The notes below the pieces were generated by a model that did not search any database, was not told where the DNA came from, and saw nothing but the letters and a program-made list of their open reading frames with translations. From NCBI GenBank assembly GCA_946800325.1, contig OX326956.1, forward strand, positions 12,751,167 through 12,815,166: a stretch of 64,000 nt of DNA, read 5' to 3'. This DNA comes from Luzula sylvatica. Lineage: Eukaryota; Streptophyta; Magnoliopsida; Poales; Juncaceae. Shown in pieces: positions 46,046-55,585 of the stretch (positions within the stretch are counted from its first letter, which is position 1; the number at the start of each line of letters is the position of its first letter). Both the position numbers and the translations under genes were made by a program.

Positions 46046-46456
46046 CAATCCATCCAGACAGAATAACCATTTTGTTCAATCAGAGCTTTACTTCCGTCGA
46101 ACAGAACCTTCATTGGTTTCTACTTGTGCGCAATCTCATTGTCCACTTAACTGTTTTCACAAACGTGTATCCTTATTTGTACATTCTTCTAGTTGATCCA
46201 AAACTGTAATTCCTTCAGTCTTCCACTCAGTTTCAGATCCAACTAAAAACGTACCAATGTACATCATATATACATTTAACTTAGAGAATTAATCCATGCA
46301 TATCATATATGCATTGATTACAGAATCAAATCCGAAATAAGATAAATATATGAGTGGCCGTGTAGGTTCGTTCAACGATGGTAGTAAGCTTATGCCTAAC
46401 TTCACAAACTCATGACAGAGATCTAGGAAAGCATCCATCATAGCCATCCCATTTTG
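46046..46456 (-). repeat. Minus-strand Copia 3' end fragment
   Basis: An LTR terminus ATTCCTTCA (ends 46216) is followed by a reversed polypurine tract GTCTTCCACTCAG and about 230 bp matching the C element 3' noncoding tail (15633-15850). Confidence 0.55.
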
Positions 46457-46542
46457 TGTTGATTCAATTCTATGGTTTGATTATCTCAAAACATTGTCGA
46501 TGCTACTAATCATTGTGTGTAAGTGTAAATTGTAGAGATATA

Positions 46543-47554
46543 TGTAGGGAATTCACCCCGACCCCGGGCCCGCGCAGCGGAATGAAGGCCCGGTCCGGTT
46601 CCCTAAATCCAAGATCACGCCATGACTTCGAGGGTACGATGCAAATAGAAGGATAGATCTATACCAGTGCCAAATTGATGGCACACAAAGGGTTGATCGC
46701 CGCCTTCTATTCCTCCTGTCACGTTGGTGACAATCCACGCGCCCCATACCACGCGTCCTTCACCACTCGTTAACTACGCCGGTTCACTCGACTTCGTCTT
46801 CGTGCGTCCAAGCGTTTCCACCGTCTTTCTCACTCGAGTCGATCACAATCGAAGAACCACAAACGTCGTTCCTCTACTTGTATCCACGTTGATTCGTAAG
46901 ACGTCGGTCACGAATGCACCTGCCTAGACGATGCACCGGCGAACTTGCTCGATCTAATCGATTCTCTATTTCTCTCTCTTCGCACATTTTCACTCACGAA
47001 AGATCAAATCTGAATTTGCTCTTTTTCTTGTGTATTGGGCAGAATAATAATCTCAATAGTCTGATTAGGATGAGAGAGAAAGTATCCTATTTATATCTAA
47101 TAGGATTAGGATTAGCCAAAAGGCATGTATATCCAATATACATCCTTTCACACAGAAAAGTGCATGAACTTGTTCAGTATTCTGTCCAGACGAAATTGAT
47201 AAATTTCTCTGACAGCAAATCACCCAACATGAAAGTTGTAGATAATCTCATTATCTACACAACCCAATTTGGCCCAGCCCAATTTGAGTTCGTATGCAAA
47301 AGTTATGACTGTTTTACTAACTGTATGTCATACTGTTGCACCCTTTCGGTATTTCACATAAACGACACTGATACTTCGTTCATATGAAATATATTTCTAC
47401 ATGAAGGTTATAGATAATCTAATTATCTATCTAACCCAATTTGAACCATTCAAATCGGATTTTCCCACTGACAGTTATGGCCACGAATGTACGACTACAT
47501 TCGTTTATCCTTGTGTACACTTTTACGGTTGATCCTGAAACTGTATTTCCTTCA
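46543..47554 (-). mobile_element. Solo LTR of the B2 family, 1012 bp
   Basis: TGTAGGGAATTC...TATTTCCTTCA flanked by a perfect 5-bp duplication ATATA (46538-46542 and 47555-47559). The reverse complement is collinear with the 11401-12434 LTR including its AGATAAT dyad modules. Product of LTR-LTR recombination after insertion into an A-like LTR. Confidence 0.88.
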
Positions 47555-47902
47555 ATATAACCCACTAAATGGATCAAAAGAAGGTTAGATGCATAAAAGG
47601 AAGAAGACGTGCATACAACGGAGACGAAAACGCATGATCAAGTAAAGACATCAAAATGCTGAAAGACAAAGACTATGAAAAATAAAGACAATGAAGAAGT
47701 CAAGACGTTGAAGAAGACGAAAACCGCAACACATGATCAAGTGAATACATCAAGACGTCGAAATTTCCGCAAATTGGGATATCACGTATTCACCAACTAT
47801 AAGCGATAAGTATTTCTAGACTCATCTAAGAATTATCAAGATCAAATAAATTGATTGAAACATTGAAAAAAAATAAATGGCAAAATAGGGAACCAGAAAG
47901 TG

Positions 47903-47939
47903 GTTCGTTCGAACGAACCACTTTGTGCGTTCGAACAAA
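47903..47939 (+). promoter_or_regulatory. Dyad doublet CGTTCGAACG
   Basis: Two copies, the second with one change (CGTTCGAACA), 22 bp apart start to start, about 35 bp before the TATA box of the A-like LTR. The position equals that of the CGTTRTAACG array in the A LTR, but the core sequence is different. Confidence 0.65.
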
Positions 47940-48048
47940 CCTTCTTCTGTAAAAGAGCTATGTTGTTGCACTATATATAAACATAGTAGCTTGTTTGAAA
48001 ATACATGTTTGGTCTCTTTGTGAACGGATGGAGAACATACAGACATTC

Positions 48049-48500
48049 TGAAGGAAATACGGTTACAGATCAACTAGTAGATTGTACACATGAGGATAGA
48101 TGAACGTACGCGTTCATCAAAACGGTTGGATGCACAATAAGATTAAGCAAATCTGACAGAAATTACATAGTCCGTCATGACGCACCATATGGTCCGTCAT
48201 GACGTACAATAGTGTAATTTTGTATATATCAATATGTGTGTATAGCGTCATGACGCACCATCCAGTGCGCCATTACGAAGGTGCATCATGACGGACAATC
48301 ATGTCCGTCATGATGGAGCACATGTATAATGGCTAGATCAAGTACTCGTGACACGTTCGTCACGATGCACCATATTGTGCGTCATGACGGACTATGATCC
48401 AAATTCCGAATTGTCAGTTTTGATACTCATTAATGTTCTATTAATGGATGCTTTGATTATAAGATCTGAGCAATTATTCTCTCTTCTCTCGAGTCATTTT
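48049..48500 (+). repeat. C-like LTR fragment with dyads
   Basis: TGAAGGAAATACGGTTACAG matches the start of the C LTR in sense. Dyads CGTCATGACG and variants lie at 48171-48390, mostly 22 bp apart. A GATTATAAGATCTGAG TATA-like site follows near 48456. U5 is missing. Just beyond, GGCTGATGATTTTGGTTATC is repeated three times (48502-48605). Confidence 0.6.
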
Positions 48501-48605
48501 AGGACAAGGCTGATGATTTTGGTTATCCATTCTGGCTGATGATTTTGGTTATCCATTCTCTCAACTTTGGATTTCCATTATGGCTGATGATTTTTGTTAT
48601 CCAAA

Positions 48606-49020
48606 TCGAACTTCAATCGTATAGATATGTCTTATATCATTTAGATATGATGTAGAATAAATTTTGTACAATTTTGATTTTTGTATCTTACAAATTTGAT
48701 AACGTATTTACACAACTCTCCATTTTAGTAAATTTATAGATTTTCATGAAGGAAAACTCGAAACCTAGTAAAAATTCATCATAAGCCTATCTATATGATT
48801 TAAAATACATCCAAACAAAAAAAAATCGAATTTCAAAATTTATTTAATGATGATTCATGTTGTAACTATTTCCAAACGTACAATTTTTTCAAGTATTATC
48901 ATAAGTATGATAGAAATTTTTATTTTTCATGAAATTGAATATACAACATTCTCAAATGATATAAATCATATATATATGGTTAAAATGCGATTCAAATATT
49001 TAGATTTAGTGAAATAAGTG
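48606..49020. other. AT-rich spacer
   Basis: No gene or recognisable element. Confidence 0.35.
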
Positions 49021-49491
49021 TTGTTGGCCGACGTTGGCCAAACAAGAATGTTGGCAATTTTCAAACAGAAACTGCATACACCTTTTCAGTATTCTGTTAA
49101 AACAAAATTGTTAAATCGTTCCAATTGACTTAAATCTTTCAACGAAAGTTGTAGATAATCATATTATCTTTCCAACCCAATTTGGCCTAGAACAATTGGA
49201 GTTCGGATGCGAAAGTTATGACGGTTTTACTAACTGTATGTCAAACTGTCGCACCCTTTCGGTATTCCATTAAAACGACAATGATACTTCGCTCAAATGA
49301 AATATATTTCTTCATGAAAGTTCTAGATAATTTCATTATCTATCTAACCCAATTTGAACCATTCAAATTGGAGTCGTTATCTGAAAGTTATGCCAGTTTT
49401 ACTAAAATTATTTCTTATGCCCACGAACGCGTACGTTCGTTTGTCCTTCTACGCACCATTTTACCGTTGATCCAAAACTGTATTTCCTTCA
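49021..49491 (-). repeat. B2-like LTR fragment, reversed
   Basis: Two half-modules with AGATAATCATATTATCT-like dyads (about 49150 and 49325), CCCAATTTGG motifs and an end CTGTATTTCCTTCA. It corresponds to the U3 half of a B2-family LTR. No target duplication is visible. Confidence 0.6.
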
Positions 49492-50280
49492 GGTTTATCC
49501 GTTCAGACGGGACACGAACTTAGAAGCAAGTTAACGAGAGGCTTCCGTCTGGACGCAAGTGTTGTCCGTCCAGACGGAGCTTTTCTTCCGTTCTGACGGA
49601 TACACTAATCTGTTAAGACGGAAGTATATGAAGTTTGAACAATACATTAACAGTGAAGCTTCCGTCCGGACGGAAAGTTTGTCCGTTCAGACGGAACTTG
49701 TCCAAATTTTGTGTTTTTCAGTTACATGTAATCTTTGCATGAATGATCATAAATTAAGGAGTAAATATATGATATTTATTCCATTGTCCTCATTAGATTA
49801 GATCTGGCCATTAGAGAGAGAAACGTGTGTTTTCTCCATTGTTGAATCAAGCAAACTTACGCGCGAGTTTACTAGGCAGATTCATGTGTAATCGAGAGGC
49901 GATAACTTGAGATGGATACGGATAGAGAAATCTCAAATGAGATTCTTCGTTGTGATCTAACGAGCAAGGTCGAGCAAGGTTAAAGCACAATCGGAATTGT
50001 TCCGGTTGTATTCGACAGGAAATCAAAGCTTCATCAACGGTGTCGAATCATGAAAGTGTGAGATGAACGTGTTGCCGGAGAGCAGAGCATTAGAGATAAA
50101 CTCTAGCGCGTCAATCATTTGTTTGTGATTAATTTCACGAGATATGACCCATTTAGTTTATTGCATATATTCGTACTGTAAGAAACGTCAACGGAATTGT
50201 CAGAATCGGGTTCGGACCGAGCTCTACTTTCCCTTGTGCGGGCCTCAGGGTCGATGCAAAACCCATCAAGGGGTTCATGT
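49492..50280 (+). repeat. C-like LTR relative with CGTCNNGACG dyads
   Basis: 49499-49694 holds about seven dyads (CGTCTGGACG, CGTCCAGACG, CGTCCGGACG, CGTTCAGACG and others) with neighbour spacings of 21-22 bp. Downstream, GATCTAACGAGCAAGG and CGGAATTGTTCCGGTTG match the C LTR R-U5 in sense, up to a GGGCCTCAGGGTCG end zone near 50250. Both termini are degraded. Confidence 0.55.
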
Positions 50281-50339
50281 AAAATTACGCCACCCAACTA
50301 TGATATGTATAGTATATTATCTCGAAACATGACACATCC

Positions 50340-50945
50340 TATTTTGCGCAGATAATGAATGTCGTATAAGATACGATATAGATACGACGATACGATAATT
50401 TTCAAATACGACTATATAATCATTATTTTAATATATTTATATTATATTTAAATATAATATCACGACAAAATAAATAAAGTTGATCAAACAATACAGAAGA
50501 TAATAACATGTTGGTTGAGTGCTTAGCACAATATAATCACATGTTTGGGAGACTATGGGTTCGAGTCCGGAGACATCAATATAAAAATATAAACCTATAA
50601 AGGCCCGTGGATTAGGATTCTCTTAAAAAGAATACAAGTATCATGACAATATCAGAAGTTTACTCTAGATGTATTTGGAACTATCCTAAAACTATCTAAA
50701 AATTTGATATAAAAATATTATGGACCGGAATATAAAATGAGACGAAGTATTCTGAACGGAGTGTCCGAGTCACAATTTGGAAGTATCCAAGTTGTATCCC
50801 GATGTATCCGGAAATATCCGAGCCGTATATGTAAAATATAAATATTAAAATAATTGGATACTCTGATACGTATCGAACCAATAATCGAATACATGATATC
50901 ATTAGAATAATACTTGTGCATTTTTAAAATATTCGCGTAACACAG
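50340..50945. mobile_element. Degenerate GATACG-rich hAT-like element with SINE-like insert
   Basis: Left GATACGACGATACG repeats, right GTATCCG repeats and a final ATTCGCGTAACACAG resemble the 3512-3655 MITE. At about 50510-50600 there is TGGTTGAGTGCTTAGCAC and, 40 bp later, GGGTTCGAGTCC, close to RNA polymerase III A and B boxes, so a tRNA-derived SINE may be nested here. Confidence 0.35.
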
Positions 50946-51323
50946 AATATACCCTTACTAAATATCATGGATACAACTACGAACAATAAGGACTATTATA
51001 TGACTTACATAACATATTAAACATCATATAAATCCTTCGTTTATTTATATACTGGGAAAACAATTATTCTTAATTCATTGTACTTTATTTATGCTTGATA
51101 ATATAAAGTGAGAGTTGAGGATATTTATATTTATACTTATCTATAATCTTATACATGCTTTCTCATGATGACACGTGGCATAATATGAATCCTTGAATGA
51201 AGTGTTCAATGATGCAAATAAAAATTAGCATTATACTATATACTTATCCATAATCTTATAAATATTTTATCATATTTATATTTATTAATAATTAATAATA
51301 TTAATAATATATATAAAGTAAAA
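50946..51323. other. Intergenic, no gene seen
   Basis: AT-rich; ATATTAATAATT runs near 51280-51315. Nothing coding. Confidence 0.35.
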
Positions 51324-52125
51324 GAAATTGAAGCCCTCACAAGAGGCCACATCATCACTTTGATGTGGATCATTTGATCTTCATCAAAAGGTCAAAAAAA
51401 AAATATATTATTTTGAACATGGTCTAAATAAACCATCCGATTCAAAAATTACATGAACCTTGGTCCATCGTGGACCAAATTCATTCATATTTTTTTTTGT
51501 CTCAACTAAATATGAATATTTTTTAAAAAACTCATTACATTTTTGGATATTGTAAAAATTCCTTATATTTGCATATGTAGTAATTCAAAAAAAACATATT
51601 CTTTTTTATTAATTTAAAAAAAATCCTAATTTTTTTGTAGCATATAATAATTAAAAAATATATTATATGTTATATTTATATAATTTTAACATTTTATTAT
51701 ATTTGAGTTTTATATTTTTCCTTGGAAATTGAAGCCCTCACAAGAGGCCACATCATCACTTTGATGTGGACCATTTTATCTTCGTCAAAAGGTCAAAAAA
51801 TATTTATTTTTTCATTTGAACACGGTCTACATAAACCATCTGATTCAAAAATTACATGAACCTTGGTCCATCGTGGACCAAGTTCATTCATATTTTTTGT
51901 CTCGACTAAATATGAATTTTTTTTTTAATTTTTTACATTTTTGGATATTGTAAAAATCACTTAAATTTGCATATGTAGTAATTCAAAAAAACATATTATT
52001 TTTTATTAATTTTAAAAAAATCCTAATTTTTTTGTAGCATATAATAATTAAAAAAAATATTATATGTTATATTTATGTAATTTTAATATTTTATTATATT
52101 TGAGTTTTATATATTTTTATGAAAA
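51324..52125. repeat. Direct tandem duplication, 401-bp period
   Basis: GAAATTGAAGCCCTCACAAG begins at 51324 and again at 51725. The copies stay alignable over about 390 bp, including a mirrored TTGGTCCATCGTGGACCAA hairpin in each. The AT-rich tail to 52605 ends in AAATTAGGGGGTTA, like the arm end of the 31370-32548 element. Confidence 0.7.
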
Positions 52126-52740
52126 ACTAACACAAAATAATAATAATATGAACACAATACTAAAAGAACACGTTGCAAATATTTAAAATATAGAAAATCA
52201 TGAAACTATTACAAAAATAAAAAACTTGATGTATAAATTGATATTCTTCTACAATATATTTTCAATGTGTTTATTTATTATTATTTATTTTATTATTACA
52301 ATCTTATGTTAGTTTTTCTTGAATAATAAAGGAAATATTAAAATTATGTGAACACACTATGTAATAATTTCATATTTTATAAATCACTACATGTTAAGAA
52401 ATGTTTATGAATTTTGTTAAAATTTATTATAAATAAAAAAAATATTTAATCCTTACATTATGAAGATTGAAGGGTATTTGGTAAAAAAAAAAATTTTAAT
52501 ATCATCAATACAAGATATTTGGAAATAAAAGTTTGGTAGAGAAATTTTTTTGGAGTTTACAAAAAGATAGGGATTTTTTACAATATCCAAAAAAATTAGG
52601 GGGTTAAAAATACATCAAAACACATATGTGTGATCAATCAGGCAAAAAAACGTAGAATCCAATTACATATTAGGTAAAATTAAATCATAACAAACTCGAA
52701 AACTCTCGCGCAATTGCTGGAGAATCGAGTTAGAACTCCA

Positions 52741-53345
52741 AAATTAATTTTAATGAATATTTAATTATATATCTTAATTATCAATATAATTAAACGTAAT
52801 AACTAAATAACGGAGAATTGGGTGGGTAAATTTTGGAGGGAATTAATTTTTTCTTTTTTTTAATTGTTGACCCACGTGACCTGTTGAAAAAAAATTATAT
52901 AAAAAAATTTATTCAACTCCAAAATTTACCCACCCAATTCTCCGTTATTTAGTTATTACGTTTAATTATATTAATAATTAAGATATATAATTAAATATTC
53001 ATTAAAATTTATTCGAATTTATGAATTCGAATAATTATTAATTACGTATTAAGTTAACAAGTAACATGTATTGGTTATCATTTTAATTAAATATACGAAC
53101 CGAAATTATCCAAATTTTATCATAACATTTATACGTTCTAATTAGTATATTTAATTAAAATGATAACCAATACATATTAGCTGTTAACTAAATACATAAT
53201 TAATTTTTATTCGAATTCATAAATTGGAATAAATTTTAATGAATATTTAATTATATATCTTATTTATCACGATAATTAAACATAATAACTAAATAATGGA
53301 GAATTGGATGGGTACATTTTGGAGAGAATTATTTTTTTCTTGAAT
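52741..53345. repeat. Foldback repeat with two palindrome centres
   Basis: A unit (ATTTTAATGAATATTTAATT ... GGAGAATTGGGTGGGTAAAT) occurs forward, reversed and forward, giving palindromes centred near 52875 and 53120. The same unit forms the inner arms of the 59371-60724 element (GGAGAATTCGGCAGGTACAT there). Confidence 0.7.
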
Positions 53346-53359
53346 TGTTGGGATGAGAA

Positions 53360-53510
53360 TGGTTAAAAGGCGGGGTTTCATTCCCCGCCAGGCGTGATTT
53401 GATTTAGCGCCCCCGTTTAAACCCCTTAATTGCTCCCGTAATCAAAGGCGCTGAATCATACCCCGCCTTTTCAAAAAGGCGCTGAATGGTACCCCGCAAA
53501 AGACATTTTC
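53360..53510. repeat. GC-rich repeat block
   Basis: In strongly AT-rich DNA this block holds GGCGGGGTTTCATTCCCCGCC-like and AAGGCGCTGAAT..TACCCCGC repeats (two direct copies plus mirrored parts). Origin not recognised. Confidence 0.5.
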
Positions 53511-54115
53511 AGAATTATGTTCAAAACTGGGTTATTTTTGGAATTATGTTTTCCAACTTGGTTATATTAAAAAAATTGAACTTCTAGTTACAATATATAT
53601 TAATTTTCATATTTAAATATATATGACATGTTACAAACTTACAATTTAATTGTTTTTATGATGTAAAAAATTAAGAATAAAAATAATTTTTATATTTGAA
53701 AGATTTTATTTGCATGATTTATGGAAAGTGATAAACTAATATAAGAATTATCAACCATCAATTCATCATTAACATGGATATAACGGTTATTTGATAAAAT
53801 AAAATAAAAATTGCTCTCAATTTAGTCATGTTAACTCTTACAATAACACCACCTTTCTTTTTTTTAAATAAAAAATGGGGAAGGAAGTTTAGAACTTGAT
53901 TAACTTTATATACTTCTAAAAAATAAAGCAGCCCAACAAAAACATCTCTGTAACTTGCAAAAGAATAATTTCAAAGAATGAAATCCTAATTAAGACAATG
54001 AAATTAATTTCTCAAGTTATTAGCTCAAATTCAACGATATAGAAAACAAAATACTCGAATTATATTGTTTTTACATAACATTAGAATGATAAAACAAATT
54101 AAAAAAAAAACAATT
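53511..54115. other. Downstream region of PAC3-like gene
   Basis: AT-rich DNA after the minus-strand gene, presumably its 3' UTR and spacer. No other gene seen. Confidence 0.4.
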
Positions 54116-54997
54116 TCACCATAACCGGTTCTCTATAACCGCAAATATTATATCTTTCAGTGTGCCCTGCAATGTTTCAACACGATTAAAATTGCAATTT
54201 TTTCGCCTAAAAAATAATAATTAAACTAAATTAAGTATGCGAAATATATTTACCGCCGAATGGTCCTTTAGACCAAGAGACAATACCAATCGTTTGCTCG
54301 AACCGCAAATACTGCACACAAAACACACACACGAGAATTATTTTAATACGATCAAAATATTAAAAAAATTATAAAATTATAAAATATACCTTATATGTTC
54401 AATGAGTTGACGTGCACAAGCCTCTAAGAGAACCTGCAGTAAATACCATCAAATTGATTCAAAATAAAATAAAATTATTATTATTATTTATTAATTAGTA
54501 GAGATTTCATGAGCTAACCTCGTCTCTTTTACCAAATAGTACTCCAACATGGAATATAGGCTCGTTCGATACACTCATTTGACCTTCATCTTTTCTATTA
54601 AAAAAAAAAAGTACATTACACGCGTAAATGATATATTCATGGATAAAACAGTATATCATATATACAGCATATGAACCTGGCCTGTAATATGGTACCCATA
54701 CATCCAATTTGAGTTACCACAACCTATATTTGAATTGTAATTATTAAAAAAAGGAGAAAATTTTAATTCTTTGTGATTTTGAATTTTAGAAATAACCAGA
54801 AAAGAATCTTCATATTTGGAGATTACTATGTCTGTTTTGTTACCCTACAATACAAAAAGTACAATCATATCACTAAAAAAGTAAAAAAAAAAATTCAAAT
54901 GATTCAAATGCAAAGAAGAAACCTTGATATCCAAGGAAAATGATTTGTGCGAAACTGGAAATCTGGATGCCTCTGAAATTCTCGATTCAATATCCAT
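54116..54997 (-). CDS. Proteasome assembly chaperone 3-like protein
   Basis: Seven coding exons, all GT-AG and phase-consistent: 54997-54923, 54844-54797, 54723-54677, 54594-54519, 54433-54390, 54311-54254 and 54166-54116 (399 nt, 132 residues). The product starts MDIESRISEASRFPVSHKSF. It contains TQIGCMGTILQAR, a GVLFGKRDE strand and CARQLIEH, then LVLSLGLKDHS, and ends ENRLW. This is the pattern I know from the small plant homologues of PSMG3/PAC3, which in animals and yeast pairs with PAC4 to build the proteasome alpha ring. Length fits the family. A 5'-UTR intron (about 55100 to 55021) is likely, since TTGTAG|GTAACT and TATGCAG|ATTAG frame it. It is the head-to-head neighbour of the PABN-like gene. 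No defect seen; family call from memory. Confidence 0.82.
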
Positions 54998-55585
54998 TAA
55001 TTCAGCAATTCGCTAATCTGCATATACAAAGTGAAATCAGATAATCTAGGCTTAAATCCTCTCCACGATCGATTCTAAAATTAACAAAAAGAAAGTTACC
55101 TACAATAAAGCCGAAGTGATGAAGGGAAAACGGCAAAGAAGCGAGAGAGAGGGAAACAGGATCGGCTCCGGCGACGGCGAAGGGAGAAGGGGTTTATAGT
55201 CGGATATTGTGAAGATGAAGGAGAGAGAAGAGAAGGTAGAATTGGGCTTGGGCCAGAAGTTTTGAGGTGAGTTAGTTATTGGATCGGGTTATATTTTTTA
55301 ATCGGACCGGACTGGACCCGACCGGACCGGACTGGACTCGATCAATTATACGGACACGAACCCGAGTCTCCAAGTTGCGGATCGGTCGGGTCTAGAGTCT
55401 TTTCGAACCCGACCCTTGCTATAAATGGATAAAATATATACATATAGAAAGGAGGGTTTCCTTCTATCTGAAATCCCTTTCTCGACTTGCTTTATTTCCT
55501 TTCCTCCCCCAAATCGACGCAGGTCATACAGCAGACAAACAGTCAAGAGAGACAGAGAGAGAGAGAGAGACGGTGCGCCGCAACA
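54998..55585. promoter_or_regulatory. Shared promoter region of a divergent gene pair
   Basis: 588 bp separate the two start codons. 55270-55420 carries repeated CGGACCGGACTGGAC, CGGGTCTAGAG and CGAACCCGACC motifs, probably the remains of an hAT-like MITE. TATAAAT at 55420-55426 faces the PABN-like gene. A GA run (55548-55570) lies in its 5' UTR. No TATA is evident for the minus-strand gene. Confidence 0.6.
55420..55426 (+). promoter_or_regulatory. TATA box of PABN-like gene
   Basis: TATAAAT 160 bp before the start codon; transcription would begin near 55450 and leave a 5' UTR of about 135 nt. Confidence 0.5.

Larger units (their letters stand above)
46457..48048 (+). repeat. A-like LTR, split by a solo LTR
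   Basis: TGTTGATTCAATTC... matches the start of the A LTR (5660 on), is interrupted at 46543-47554, and resumes with ACCCACTAAATGGATCAAAAG and ATCAAGACGTCGAAAT repeats like 5740-5960. It then carries two CGTTCGAAC(G/A) dyads (47903-47939) and a TATA box CTATATATAA (47971). It breaks off at 48048. Confidence 0.65.
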
